Source of the DNA: an uncultured Lachnospiraceae bacterium
GTDB lineage: Bacteria; Bacillota; Clostridia; Lachnospirales; Lachnospiraceae
Direction: 5' to 3'
NCBI GenBank assembly: GCA_947626745.1
Contig: CANQTF010000006.1
Coordinates: forward strand, 1 to 64,000
DNA length: 64,000 nt
Shown one piece after another: positions 53,132-63,843 of the stretch. Position 1 is the stretch's first letter. Each line of letters opens with the position of its first letter. The notes under the pieces are model-generated. The model made no database searches. It saw nothing but the letters and a program-made list of their open reading frames with translations, and was not told the DNA's origin. Position numbers and translations under genes: made by a program.

Positions 53132-54667
53132 TCACTCACTGAATAACACACGTTTCCGCTCGACCATCTCCTCGATCCGCTCTATATACTGGGCCACCTC
53201 TTTCACATTCTCGCACCGCTCGATCAGGGTATTTTCGCTGCCGTCCGCCGACGTTCTTCTCGTGACTTTCTTCGTGATACTCCCGGCTCCCAATGCCACG
53301 ATGGTCTGTTTCTCCTCCATGATGAGGATATTGTAGATGCCGTATTTCCCCTCCGCGCAGTAGCCCACATTCTCGAAATTGCCGGACATATTTTTCTGGC
53401 GGTAGAGATAGTAGGGAGACATACCCATAGACCGCGCGCCGAGCGCCGCGATCCGCATGGTCTCCTCCGTATTGTTATAGGCGGTGACCCCGTTCTCCGC
53501 GATCCATTTGTTGAGCGCCGAAGCTCTCTTGACCGCTAACGAGTGTACCGTCAGGGAATCCGGCGTCAGTACGAGGATCTGCTCGATCGTCGCCTGTACG
53601 TCCTCCTCCGTCTCTCCCGGCAGTCCTAAGATGATGTCCATATTGATATTGTCGAAACCGGCTTTGCGCGCCATGAGAAAGGCGTCCGTCACCTGTTTGA
53701 CGGTATGCCGTCTGCCGATCAGATCGAGCGTTTTCTGCCGCATCGTCTGCGGATTCACGGAGATCCTCGTCACGCCGTGCTTTTTCATCACTTTCAGCTT
53801 CTCGTCGGTAATGCTGTCGGCGCGCCCCGCCTCCACGGTAAATTCCTGCACGGCGCCAAAGTCGAATATGCGCCTGAGCGCCGTGAGCAGTCTGTCCAGC
53901 TCCGCCGCAGAGAGGGACGTGGGCGTGCCCCCTCCTATGTATACCGTATCCAGGATCTTACCCTGACAGAGCTTGGCCGTCTCCTCCATTTCATACTCCA
54001 GCGCGTCAAGGTACTCTCCCACGCGCCCGCGCCACGCGCTGATCGGATAGGAAGTGAAGGAGCAGTACAGGCATGTGGTCGGGCAGAAGGGTATGCCTAT
54101 GTAGAGGCTGTAGCCGTTCTCATAGTGGAGTGTTCGCAGGATCTCGGCCTCCCTTTTTGCGATCTCCATGCCGAGAGCGATCTTCTCCCGGCTGACAAAA
54201 TGCTGCTCCTCGAGGTACGAAGCGATATCCTGCTCACTTTTTCCTTCCTCCAGCATGCTCATGATGAGCTTCGTCGGCCTGACGCCCGTCAGATTGCCCC
54301 AGGGAAGTGAGATCCCCGTCTCCTCACGCAGGGACGTGTAGAGAAAACGCCCGAACGTATTCTTGTACGCGGCCGCGTCGGCCTGGCCGACGTCCCAGCA
54401 TGTGTAGGTGTTTTCAATGTTATGTAAACTATTATAGACAGTGAACTTCACGCAGTCGTCCAGAAATTCCAGCTCCATCGAAGGCGGAAGCGCCGATATC
54501 TTTCTGTCCTTAACCACAGACTCCGGCGTCAGGATCTTCAGATCCCACGCCGGATAGAAGGATTTCACCAGTGCATGTGTCTCATATACAAACTGTGCTC
54601 TGTTGCTCTTTAGGATCTGCAAGCCGCCACCACACCTTTCACCGTATTTCGCATGTGTCACTTTCAT
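53132..54667 (-). CDS. hemZ: Coproporphyrinogen dehydrogenase-like radical SAM protein HemZ
   Basis: Radical SAM protein of about 500 residues. The cluster motif is CPTTCLYCSF, preceded by YIGIPF; YIGGGTPTSL is the HemN-like SAM region, and RISVNPQTM with GLPGETEEDV are later HemN-family motifs. The N-terminal ~165 residues are the HemZ-specific part. The frame opens at 54667, but a TTG at 54622 (QILKSNRAQF) with AAAGGTG upstream is a better start. The family is named for an oxygen-independent coproporphyrinogen oxidase role; whether it acts in haem synthesis in Clostridia is doubtful. Confidence 0.88.
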   Translation of the reverse strand: MKVTHAKYGERCGGGLQILKSNRAQFVYETHALVKSFYPAWDLKILTPESVVKDRKISALPPSMELEFLDDCVKFTVYNSLHNIENTYTCWDVGQADAAAYKNTFGRFLYTSLREETGISLPWGNLTGVRPTKLIMSMLEEGKSEQDIASYLEEQHFVSREKIALGMEIAKREAEILRTLHYENGYSLYIGIPFCPTTCLYCSFTSYPISAWRGRVGEYLDALEYEMEETAKLCQGKILDTVYIGGGTPTSLSAAELDRLLTALRRIFDFGAVQEFTVEAGRADSITDEKLKVMKKHGVTRISVNPQTMRQKTLDLIGRRHTVKQVTDAFLMARKAGFDNINMDIILGLPGETEEDVQATIEQILVLTPDSLTVHSLAVKRASALNKWIAENGVTAYNNTEETMRIAALGARSMGMSPYYLYRQKNMSGNFENVGYCAEGKYGIYNILIMEEKQTIVALGAGSITKKVTRRTSADGSENTLIERCENVKEVAQYIERIEEMVERKRVLFSE

Positions 54668-54697
54668 GTTACTACAGATCGGGCGGGTTGTCTAATT

Positions 54698-56146
<1,449 letters not shown>

Positions 56147-56172
56147 CTATTATGCATCAGGACACGCATCGC

Positions 56173-57507
56173 TCACTCGTTGCGGATCGCGGCAAGCGGA
56201 CTCAAGCGCATGGCCCTTCTCGCCGGGAAGAAGCCCGCTATCATGCCGACGAGGACCGCGAAGGCAAGGGCAAGGATCACCAGCCAGAAAGGAATATAAG
56301 AGATGCTGACCGCATACTCCTGTCCTCCCTGCGCCGCCTGTGCCACCTTGTTGATAACGCCCGATATGATAAAGCTGAGGATCAGGCCGATAAAGCCGCC
56401 GATCAGGCCGATAAAGCCCGCCTCCATCAGGAACAGCGTCCTGATATTGCGCAGGTCGCAGCCGAGCACCTTCATGACGCCGATCTCCTTCGTCCGCTCG
56501 TAGATAGACATCATCATCGTGTTGGTGATGCCGATGGCAGCCACAAAGAGAGACACCGCGCCGATACCGCCCAACACGAGCTGTATCATGCCCATCGTCT
56601 TCTGTTCGGCCTCCACCCACTCCGCCTGGCTGTATGTCTGATAGCCCAGATTCGTCAGGTAAGTCTGCACCTCCGCGACGTGGCTCATGTCGTCCACGTT
56701 GACATAGAGGGTGTTATAGAATATCTCCTTGTAGGGTTTTCCCGACTTGGTGGTCGGCTGCCCCGGTATGACCTTGTTCTTGAAGATCTTCTTCAGCTCC
56801 GGTATGAGCTGATCGATATCGCACTGGGTCTGCCAGCCGTACTGCGACCACACTTCCTCGTTCGACGCCTCCACACCGCAGGCGGGGATCAGGTATTTCT
56901 TCGGCATCGGCTGCGTCTGCCCGTTCTCGTCCGTCGTGCCCGCCGCATAGTATGCGCTCGTGTCGAAGATGATAAAGATCGGATCGCGCATCAGGTCGAT
57001 GTCCGGCGTCTCCCACATCTGTCCCGACGAGCCCTTGGCATTGTAGAAATTCTGCAGGACCTGATTTCCGTAGAAGAAGGTCAGCTCCTTATCCTGACCG
57101 GGCAGACGGCCTTCCCCCACATCGATCCTCATCTCCGCAAAGGCTTCCTTCGGCATCGCATACAGCTGCAGATACCCCTCGTAGCCGCCGTATTTGGCGA
57201 GCACCGACATCTGCAGGGAGGGCCACACGGACTCCACATGCTCCAGCCCTTCCAGCTCTCCTATCAGCGCATCGTCCAGATGCATATCCTCGCCGGTCTC
57301 GCTGCTCCAAGAATACACTTCGATCTGGGTCAGACTGCCGTAGGACTCATATTGCTCCATCATGGAGCGGCTGAGTCCCAAGCCCAAGGACACCATGACG
57401 ACGATGGACGCCACGCCGATGACGACGCCGAGGACCGTCAGTATCGTCCGCACTTTTCTTTTCCACAGATTACCGCTGCTCATGCGCAGCAAGTCAAGGA
57501 ATTTCAT
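56173..57507 (-). CDS. MacB/FtsX-type ABC transporter permease
   Basis: Membrane protein of 444 residues. One N-terminal helix (TILTVLGVVIGVASIVVMVS), a large extracytoplasmic MacB-type domain (about 45-300), and three C-terminal helices with YERTKEIGVMKVLGC and FFPARRAMRLSPLAAIRNE, typical of this family. It is the last gene of an ATPase - surface protein - permease operon. Likely a mechanotransmitter exporting a lipid, peptide or lipoprotein. Confidence 0.88.
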   Translation of the reverse strand: MKFLDLLRMSSGNLWKRKVRTILTVLGVVIGVASIVVMVSLGLGLSRSMMEQYESYGSLTQIEVYSWSSETGEDMHLDDALIGELEGLEHVESVWPSLQMSVLAKYGGYEGYLQLYAMPKEAFAEMRIDVGEGRLPGQDKELTFFYGNQVLQNFYNAKGSSGQMWETPDIDLMRDPIFIIFDTSAYYAAGTTDENGQTQPMPKKYLIPACGVEASNEEVWSQYGWQTQCDIDQLIPELKKIFKNKVIPGQPTTKSGKPYKEIFYNTLYVNVDDMSHVAEVQTYLTNLGYQTYSQAEWVEAEQKTMGMIQLVLGGIGAVSLFVAAIGITNTMMMSIYERTKEIGVMKVLGCDLRNIRTLFLMEAGFIGLIGGFIGLILSFIISGVINKVAQAAQGGQEYAVSISYIPFWLVILALAFAVLVGMIAGFFPARRAMRLSPLAAIRNE

Positions 57508-57533
57508 AGCTCACACCACTACGCCCTTTGGCG

Positions 57534-59354
57534 TTACTCCTTATCTTCGCCCTCGGAGGAGATCTCTTCCTCCAGATCGAGCAGGTCGTCCGTCAAAAGC
57601 TTCGCCGCTTTTTTCTTCCTTCGGATCGTCAGGAACACGCCAAGCCCTGCGCCCGCGGCGACGATCACCGCGGCAATGATGCCGATGATCAGACCGGCCT
57701 TCGATCCGCCTTCCTCCTCGGGCATCATCTCGCCGCCCAGCATCATATCATCGCCCGCCATCATATCGTCATAGACTTCCTCGGACACGTAGAGCGTGAT
57801 CGTCTTCTCCGTCGTGCTCACGTTGCCCGCTTCATCTTCGTAGGAGATCTCCATCGTGACCGTGCCGTCGTCCATCGTCGCGGCGATCCCCGTCAGCATC
57901 ACATCCACATTGCCGGTCGCGCCGGACTGCAGATTTCCCACGAAAGCCGACGCCTCATCGACGGAATCCGCATGGAACTTCACCTGCACGTTATAGAGGG
58001 TCGTCTTGCCCGTATTGTAAATGCTGAACATGACATTGGACTGCGAGCCCACCGTGATATCGGCAGGAACGACCTCCGGAATGCTCGTGTCAAAACGGCT
58101 CTCCTGCATGATCGGGATCGAGACGCTGGCCTTGTCCGTCAGGTCGAACATCGTGCCCGCGTCATACTTCATATTCACGTCCAGGACGTACGGCTTCTGC
58201 GCCAGATCGGCCTTGGCCGTCATCTCGATCACAATGTCCGCAGAGGTGTCCGCCCCTATCCTGTCCATGTAGACCGAACTGGAGCCGCTGGTCGGCAGGA
58301 ATGCCGAGTATGTGTTTGTCTTGTCGTCACCCTCCTGCGCCGCCTGCATATCAAAGAGCACATTCGTCACTTCCGTGTCCTTGGAGGTGTTCTGCACATG
58401 GATCGTCAGTGTGAACGTATCCCCCGCAAACACATCCGCCGGATCCGTCTCGAAGCCTGTCACCACGATGCGGGGCTTCGCGCCGCTCGTCTCCTGCCCG
58501 CTGCCGCCGATGATGCCGCTGCCCGGCTTACCCACCGTCTTGACATACACCGTCAGTTCGGCGGGCTCTTCACAGCGCACGCCCGCTTTCGTGTAGGAGA
58601 CATTGAATTTCAGGGGATAATAGCCCGTCATCACATCGCTTCTGGCCGTAAAGTGGAAGGTGAACTCCCTTCTGTTCGCCATCGCCTGTTCCTTCGTGCT
58701 GTTGCCCGGAATATAAGACTCCGTCTGGATATAACTCGTCGCATCGGGGGCAAACGGCCACTCCGTCACCACCGCGGACACCTGCGGCTCCACGACCAGA
58801 TCGTTCAGCTCCTCCGTGCCGAAGTTGATGACCGGAAGGACGATGTCCACCTTCTGCCCGTAACTCACCGTCGGCGTCGCCCAGTTGTCGCCCACCTGCA
58901 GAAACTCGCTGGTGGTCATGGAGACCTTCTCAACGGCGGTGGACTCCATCGTGGATTTCGTCTGCGCGACATACGCCCACAGCTCGGTGACGGACATCTC
59001 GGTATTGGCTATGTAGTACACCGCGCTGTCAAATACCTTGTGAAGATTTTCCATGGCCGTCTCGTCGAGCCGGTAACGGACTTCAAGGCTCTGCATATAG
59101 TAGAGCATATCCGCATCCGCGTCCGACCTGTCCTGATCGGTGATCCGGCTGTCGGACGTGCGGATGACCGCCCCCGTCGAATTGCTGCTGATGCTGCCGC
59201 CAGCGGTGGCTTCCACATAGGGCATCGCAGACGCAAAGCCGCCGGCAGCCAGCGCTGCGGCGATGACCGCCCCCGCCAGAACGCCAAACAGCAGCCTACC
59301 CAGTCCGCGCACGCTGCCCCTTCTTCCATGTTCTGTTTTCTCTCTCTTATTCAT
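57534..59354 (-). CDS. Large extracytoplasmic anchored protein of the MacB-type operon
   Basis: Protein of 606 residues. An N-terminal helix (LLFGVLAGAVIAAALAAGGF) and a C-terminal helix (GLIIGIIAAVIVAAGAGLGV) followed by a short basic and acidic tail hold a ~520-residue external region. That region is built of beta-sandwich, CARDB/NEW3-like repeats (for example VTGFETDPADVFAGDTFTLT). It takes the place of the MacA adaptor between ATPase and permease. Its start overlaps the ATPase stop by 8 bases. Function unknown; a scaffold or substrate-delivery role is inferred from position. Confidence 0.75.
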   Translation of the reverse strand: MNKREKTEHGRRGSVRGLGRLLFGVLAGAVIAAALAAGGFASAMPYVEATAGGSISSNSTGAVIRTSDSRITDQDRSDADADMLYYMQSLEVRYRLDETAMENLHKVFDSAVYYIANTEMSVTELWAYVAQTKSTMESTAVEKVSMTTSEFLQVGDNWATPTVSYGQKVDIVLPVINFGTEELNDLVVEPQVSAVVTEWPFAPDATSYIQTESYIPGNSTKEQAMANRREFTFHFTARSDVMTGYYPLKFNVSYTKAGVRCEEPAELTVYVKTVGKPGSGIIGGSGQETSGAKPRIVVTGFETDPADVFAGDTFTLTIHVQNTSKDTEVTNVLFDMQAAQEGDDKTNTYSAFLPTSGSSSVYMDRIGADTSADIVIEMTAKADLAQKPYVLDVNMKYDAGTMFDLTDKASVSIPIMQESRFDTSIPEVVPADITVGSQSNVMFSIYNTGKTTLYNVQVKFHADSVDEASAFVGNLQSGATGNVDVMLTGIAATMDDGTVTMEISYEDEAGNVSTTEKTITLYVSEEVYDDMMAGDDMMLGGEMMPEEEGGSKAGLIIGIIAAVIVAAGAGLGVFLTIRRKKKAAKLLTDDLLDLEEEISSEGEDKE

Positions 59355-60105
59355 GCTTCTCCCGATCCTTCCCCGGTACGCTTATGATCTCATCCGAGAC
59401 ACCTGTGCCGCGTTTATCTTCTATCTCAATGATCTTACCGTCCTTGATGCGCAGAATGATGTCCGCAAAGCCGGCCAGATAATTGTCGTGCGTCACCATG
59501 ACGAGCGTCTGGTTCTTCTCCCGCACGACCTTTTTCATCAGATTCATCACCTCCACCGAGGTGTTGGAATCCAGATTGCCGGTGGGCTCGTCCGCAAAGA
59601 TGATCTCCGGCTCGACGACCAGCGCTCTGGCCACGCCGACCCGCTGCTGCTGTCCGCCGGACATCTGGTTCGGCCTGTGCTTTTTGTATTTTGTCAGGCC
59701 GACCAGCTCCAGCATCTCCTCCGCCTTGGCGTTCCGCTTCTTCTTGTCCATTCCCTGAAAAGTGAGCGGCAGCGCCACATTCTCGACGGCGTTCATCGTT
59801 CCCAGCAGGTTGAAGGACTGAAAAATAAAGCCGATGTGCTCCCGCCTGAACGCCACAAGCTGATTCTCCGTCTTCGTCTCCATGTGCTCGCCCGCGATCA
59901 CGATCTCGCCCTTGGTGGGGCGCTCCAGACCCGCAAGCATGTTGAGGAGCGTGGATTTGCCCGAGCCGGAGGCGCCGACGATGGAACAGAAATTCCCTCT
60001 GTCAATGGTGAAGCTGACGCCGTTTAAGGCCCGCACCTTCGTCTCTCCGACCCGATAGATCTTATATAGATCCCTGACACTGATCACAGGTTCTGCTGCC
60101 CCCAT
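59347..60105 (-). CDS. MacB/LolD-type ABC transporter ATPase
   Basis: ATP-binding subunit of 252 residues. Walker A GASGSGKST, Q-loop FIFQSFNLLGTMNAVENV, signature MSGGQQQRVGVARAL, Walker B IIFADEPTGNLDS, and VMVTHD. The LolD/MacB signature fits the permease downstream. First gene of the operon. The 170 bases before it hold no further gene that I can see. Confidence 0.94.
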   Translation of the reverse strand: MGAAEPVISVRDLYKIYRVGETKVRALNGVSFTIDRGNFCSIVGASGSGKSTLLNMLAGLERPTKGEIVIAGEHMETKTENQLVAFRREHIGFIFQSFNLLGTMNAVENVALPLTFQGMDKKKRNAKAEEMLELVGLTKYKKHRPNQMSGGQQQRVGVARALVVEPEIIFADEPTGNLDSNTSVEVMNLMKKVVREKNQTLVMVTHDNYLAGFADIILRIKDGKIIEIEDKRGTGVSDEIISVPGKDREKHE

Positions 60106-60277
60106 CTCGCATCATGCCTTTCTCATAATTTCCATGCGCCGGCCGACGGCTTCGTCTCCGGCCCGATACCCGGTATCATGCCCGCGCCGCCGGCCGGTGT
60201 ACGCACACTCTGCCCCGGCAGCGCCCGGCATACCGCCTTCGGTTCGGACAGCGGGAGTCGACACCTCACGGCGTCTG

Positions 60278-62437
60278 CTACTTCTCCGCCTCCTTCTCGA
60301 CGGCCTCGGCCACGAACGCCGGCACCTGTCCCGCGTAGAAGCGGTAATTGAAACTGCGCATGTAGGGATCTCCCGGATAGTCCGTGCCGCGCTTTAAGTA
60401 GATCGTGACCTCGTAATCCTGATCCAGCTCATACGTCATGTTGTGCCAGTTGCCCGAGAACTTCTCATGCGGGTATATGGCCGCCAGGATCTGTGCCATC
60501 TCGTCAGGATCGGAGAAGTCCACCGCGTACAGTTCCGCCGCCACGGCCTCCGCCTGCGGATCGTCGACAAACACCTTCGTGCCGTCCGACGTCTGGCGGT
60601 ATCGGTACTCTCCGGTCACCTCGATCTCCTCCACATCCGATACATCCAGCTGCAGCGGATAGTAAGCGCCCCGCTCTTTCAGGTAATCGATGGTGTTCGT
60701 GAAGCTCTCGTAGACCTCCAGTTCGCAGCCATAGGCGTAACCCTGATATCCGAACGACACCTCCAGCCAGCCGCAGGGCCACTGACGTCTGCCGGCCGTA
60801 AAATCGAAATGCTCCAGATCGGCCACGAGAGCCTCCCGCAGCTTTTGCGCCTCCTCGGGTGGCAGCCAGGCCAGACTCGAGCCGTTGCTGTAGGTAATGT
60901 TCTCCACATAGTCGTAGGAGCGCCGATCCGTCAGGATCTGCATACAGCCTTCCTTATATTCCCGCGACCCGACGATGCGGTTTAAGAGTTCCTCGTTGGC
61001 GGGATCGCTGAAATTCACGAGGAACGTCCTGCCGATCTCTCTGCCGGATCTCAGGCGGTACAGCACATAGACCGAACGCACCAGATCCGTCTCGCCGTAC
61101 GCATACTTGTCCGTCTCTGCCGCCTTCGCCGCCAGCGCAAGCACAGGCGCCGTGTCGGTTAAGAACATATGCTCCCGCTCGTACTCATCCGCGCTGATAT
61201 AGGTGAAATCCTCATCCCAGAAGGAGTTGGCGTAACCGCTGCCCAGATCGACGGCGACGCTCTCCACCTCGTCCTGCTTTGGCACATACTTATCATACCC
61301 GAAAAAGTCAAATTTATAGTTCAGGCACAGCAGCGCAAGCGCCGCCAGCGCCACGCCGCCGGAGACCGGATGCCTGAAGGCGCTCTTGATGTCAAAGTCG
61401 TAAATGACTTCCATGAACGCGCAGACCACCGCGCCACCGATCAAAACGCCCGCCGCCGTCAGAATATCGTTCTGGTAGGAGGCGTCATACAGGATGATGC
61501 CGAGTAACAGCGCGCCCGGCACGGCCACAGCCACCTTGAGCACCGGCTTCAGCGCCGGAAAAGCGATCGCCCTGCCCGCCGCCTCGGAGGGCCGTCTGCG
61601 GTAGCAGAACCAGGCGAGCGCCGTCGCCGCTACTGCAAGTATAATCCATTTGATACCGTATGGCAATACCCGTTGTGCCAGCGCGCCGATCCCCTGCTTC
61701 CAGCCTGTCCGCAACAGGACGCCGGCCGTGTCAAAATAGTCGTACAGCACGGACACCTTCGGGTGCCGATCCACGAAGAACGCGGTATAAGTATCATAGA
61801 AATAGAATCGCAGCTGATCGTTCACCTCGAACCACACGATCTCATAGAGCAGGAGTGTGCCCGTCATGCAGACTGTGACGAACAGGTTGCCCGTCAGCAT
61901 GACCGCCAGCGCCGCCGCACTGTAGATCGCCAGGAAAAACAAAAACTGCCACACGAAGGCGATCCCGATCTCGGCCATCGCCAAGCCGTTCAACGCGCCT
62001 CTTGCTGCCGCCGGGACAAGCCCCAGCAGGATATTCACGATATAAGCTGTCAGGAACAGGAACACGCCGTTCACATAGACCACCGCGAACCGCCGGTTCT
62101 TATCCACGGGAACGCTGTGGTACAGATCCACCTTGCGCCTGTCGCACAGATAAGAGAAGCCCTGCATGGCGATGATCACCGCCATCCCCGCCGAGAAGAC
62201 CGCCAGCACATCGTTGAAGCCCAGCATCTCCGCGGACAGACGGTGCAGCGCATCCACGTACTCCTCACGGGTGCTGATGACCCTGCCCTCCCTGTACCAC
62301 TGATCGACACGGCTAAAGTTCACGAGCAGTCTGCCCATGACGGATACGAACATGCCTAAGAAGGTGACGATCCACACCCACGCGCGGCGTCTCTGATTTT
62401 CTCTGCTGTTAGCCCAGAATGAGTTTTTTGATGTCAT
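60278..62437 (-). CDS. Large ABC-type membrane permease of the YtrA-regulated operon
   Basis: Membrane protein of 719 residues: N-terminal block of about six to seven helices (1-290), two or three more helices (about 300-400), then a ~310-residue extracytoplasmic domain to the C terminus. No ATPase motifs. It starts inside the 3' end of the adjacent ATPase gene (29-base overlap), so the two form one transporter. Similar large permeases accompany YtrA-type regulators in Firmicutes and are linked to envelope stress or antimicrobial peptide response. Substrate unknown. Confidence 0.8.
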   Translation of the reverse strand: MTSKNSFWANSRENQRRRAWVWIVTFLGMFVSVMGRLLVNFSRVDQWYREGRVISTREEYVDALHRLSAEMLGFNDVLAVFSAGMAVIIAMQGFSYLCDRRKVDLYHSVPVDKNRRFAVVYVNGVFLFLTAYIVNILLGLVPAAARGALNGLAMAEIGIAFVWQFLFFLAIYSAAALAVMLTGNLFVTVCMTGTLLLYEIVWFEVNDQLRFYFYDTYTAFFVDRHPKVSVLYDYFDTAGVLLRTGWKQGIGALAQRVLPYGIKWIILAVAATALAWFCYRRRPSEAAGRAIAFPALKPVLKVAVAVPGALLLGIILYDASYQNDILTAAGVLIGGAVVCAFMEVIYDFDIKSAFRHPVSGGVALAALALLCLNYKFDFFGYDKYVPKQDEVESVAVDLGSGYANSFWDEDFTYISADEYEREHMFLTDTAPVLALAAKAAETDKYAYGETDLVRSVYVLYRLRSGREIGRTFLVNFSDPANEELLNRIVGSREYKEGCMQILTDRRSYDYVENITYSNGSSLAWLPPEEAQKLREALVADLEHFDFTAGRRQWPCGWLEVSFGYQGYAYGCELEVYESFTNTIDYLKERGAYYPLQLDVSDVEEIEVTGEYRYRQTSDGTKVFVDDPQAEAVAAELYAVDFSDPDEMAQILAAIYPHEKFSGNWHNMTYELDQDYEVTIYLKRGTDYPGDPYMRSFNYRFYAGQVPAFVAEAVEKEAEK

Positions 62438-63314
62438 AGCCCACTACCTCCGTTTCACTGATAAAGATCTCCTCCAACGAGAGAGGGAGCACCTCATAGA
62501 ATACCGTGTCCACCGTGGCGAACCGCGCCTCGATCTCCTCTCTGGTGCTGCGCACGGTGTAGGTGCAAAGCGAACCCCTCTGCTCCTTCTTAAGCATCTC
62601 CAGGCCGCCTAACGCCTTCCTCTCCTCGTCCGCGTTCGTGAACACGCACTGCACCTTCTGGATATTGTACTTCATGTCCTCCAGCTCCTTGGACAGCAGC
62701 ACGCCGCCCTTGTGCAGAAGTCCCACGTGATCGCAGATGTCCTCCAGCTCCCGCAGGTTGTGGGAGGCGATCACCGGCGTCAGCCCTCTCTCATCCATCT
62801 CCTTGGCGAAGATGGATTTCACGCCCTGACGCATCACCGGATCGAGGCCATCCAGCACCTCGTCGCACAGCAGGTATTTGGTGTGTGTACACACGCCGAG
62901 CAGAAACGCCAGCTGTTTTTTCATGCCCTTGGAAAAGGTATTGATCTTCCTGTTTTTGTCCAGATCGAACTTCTCCAGATATTGATAGAACTCCTCCCTG
63001 TCAAATCCCTCGTAGACGCCGCTGTAGTAGCGCTCCATCGTCTGCGCGTCGGCGTTGGCGAAGAAGTACGGTTCGTCCGCGATGAAGAACAGCTTCCGCT
63101 TTGCCTCCACATTGTCGTACACGGGCAGATCGTCGATCGTCACCGTGCCGCTGTCGGCCTTAAGCACGCCCGCCAGCATCCGCAGCACGGTGCTCTTGCC
63201 CGCTCCGTTGGTGCCGATCAGACCGAACACGGTATTCTCCCTGATCGTCACGCTGATATTGTCCACCGCCCGTATCTTCTCGAAGTTCTTGGTCAGATCA
63301 TGTATCTCTATCAT
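62409..63314 (-). CDS. ABC transporter ATPase of the YtrA-regulated operon
   Basis: ATP-binding protein of 301 residues. Walker A GTNGAGKST, signature FSKGMKKQL (a degenerate LSGG common in this group), Walker B LLCDEVLDGLD, and IASHNLREL as H-loop. The C-terminal ~80 residues are a regulatory extension. It follows the GntR gene by 22 bases and overlaps the permease gene. Confidence 0.92.
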   Translation of the reverse strand: MIEIHDLTKNFEKIRAVDNISVTIRENTVFGLIGTNGAGKSTVLRMLAGVLKADSGTVTIDDLPVYDNVEAKRKLFFIADEPYFFANADAQTMERYYSGVYEGFDREEFYQYLEKFDLDKNRKINTFSKGMKKQLAFLLGVCTHTKYLLCDEVLDGLDPVMRQGVKSIFAKEMDERGLTPVIASHNLRELEDICDHVGLLHKGGVLLSKELEDMKYNIQKVQCVFTNADEERKALGGLEMLKKEQRGSLCTYTVRSTREEIEARFATVDTVFYEVLPLSLEEIFISETEVVGYDIKKLILG

Positions 63315-63336
63315 CGTCTGTCTCCTTTCTCTCCCT

Positions 63337-63690
63337 CTACATTCCCTCTATCATGCGTATGAGATCTTCCTTCGTCACGCCGATCTCCATGGCCTCCCTG
63401 ACTAAGGCGCGTATCTGCTCCGCGTACTCCTGTCTGCGCTGCCTGACCAGCCCGTCGTCGCCGGAGACAAAGCTGCCTCTGCCCCGCACCGTGTAGGTAA
63501 AGCCCTGGCGCTCCAATTCCGCATATGCCTTCTGGATCGTATTCGGGTTGATGGACAACTCCATCGCCAGACTGCGCACCGACGGCATCTGCTCGTCCGC
63601 CCGCAGCGCTCCCGTTAAGATCAGCTTCTTGCATTTCTCCACGATCTGTTCGTAGATCGGACGTGTGTCCTTGTAATCTATGATGATCAC
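63337..63690 (-). CDS. GntR-family regulator, YtrA subfamily
   Basis: Transcription repressor of 117 residues: winged helix (PIYEQIVEKCKKLILTG, MPSVRSLAMELSINPNTIQK, RGSFV) with only a short helical C-terminal dimerisation part, the mark of the YtrA subfamily. It heads the operon regulator - ATPase - permease and probably represses it through the dyad just upstream. The inducer is unknown; cell-wall antibiotics induce relatives. Confidence 0.93.
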   Translation of the reverse strand: MIIIDYKDTRPIYEQIVEKCKKLILTGALRADEQMPSVRSLAMELSINPNTIQKAYAELERQGFTYTVRGRGSFVSGDDGLVRQRRQEYAEQIRALVREAMEIGVTKEDLIRMIEGM

Positions 63691-63771
63691 CGGACTTATC
63701 CCTCCTTTCCCTGTCTCTGCCTAACTCCTGTCTCTATCCCGTCTGCACCCTCAAGTGTTCTATCCGCGCCA

Positions 63772-63796
63772 ACTGTATTATTTATGTTAGTACACT
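63772..63796 (-). promoter_or_regulatory. YtrA-type operator candidate
   Basis: Minus strand AGTGTA (63791-63796), 13 bases, TACAGT (63772-63777). This fits the AGTGTA-N13-TACACT repeat that I recall for Bacillus YtrA with one mismatch. It lies 82 bases before the regulator start. Confidence 0.6.
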
Positions 63797-63807
63797 AAGT
63801 ATGCCAT

Positions 63808-63832
63808 GAAGCCTTGACTTTGTCAAGGCTTC
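63808..63832 (-). terminator. Hairpin after gpmI that also holds a -35-like element
   Basis: GAAGCCTTGAC (63808-63818) and GTCAAGGCTTC (63822-63832) form a perfect 11-bp stem with a three-base loop, 12 bases beyond the gpmI stop. No T run follows on the minus strand. The right part contains TTGACA on the minus strand, with CATACT 17 bases on (63798-63803), a possible promoter for the gntR operon. Confidence 0.6.
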
Positions 63833-63843
63833 AACGAAAATTT

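Noticed and set aside
56152-59387. Long plus-strand frames opposite the MacB-type operon.
   Set aside because: Composition is His/Arg-rich, no ribosome sites, and they lie antisense to recognisable transporter genes.
60106-60277. GC-rich 170-base gap as a possible small RNA.
   Set aside because: Short CG-rich pairings occur but there is no promoter or terminator in line with them.
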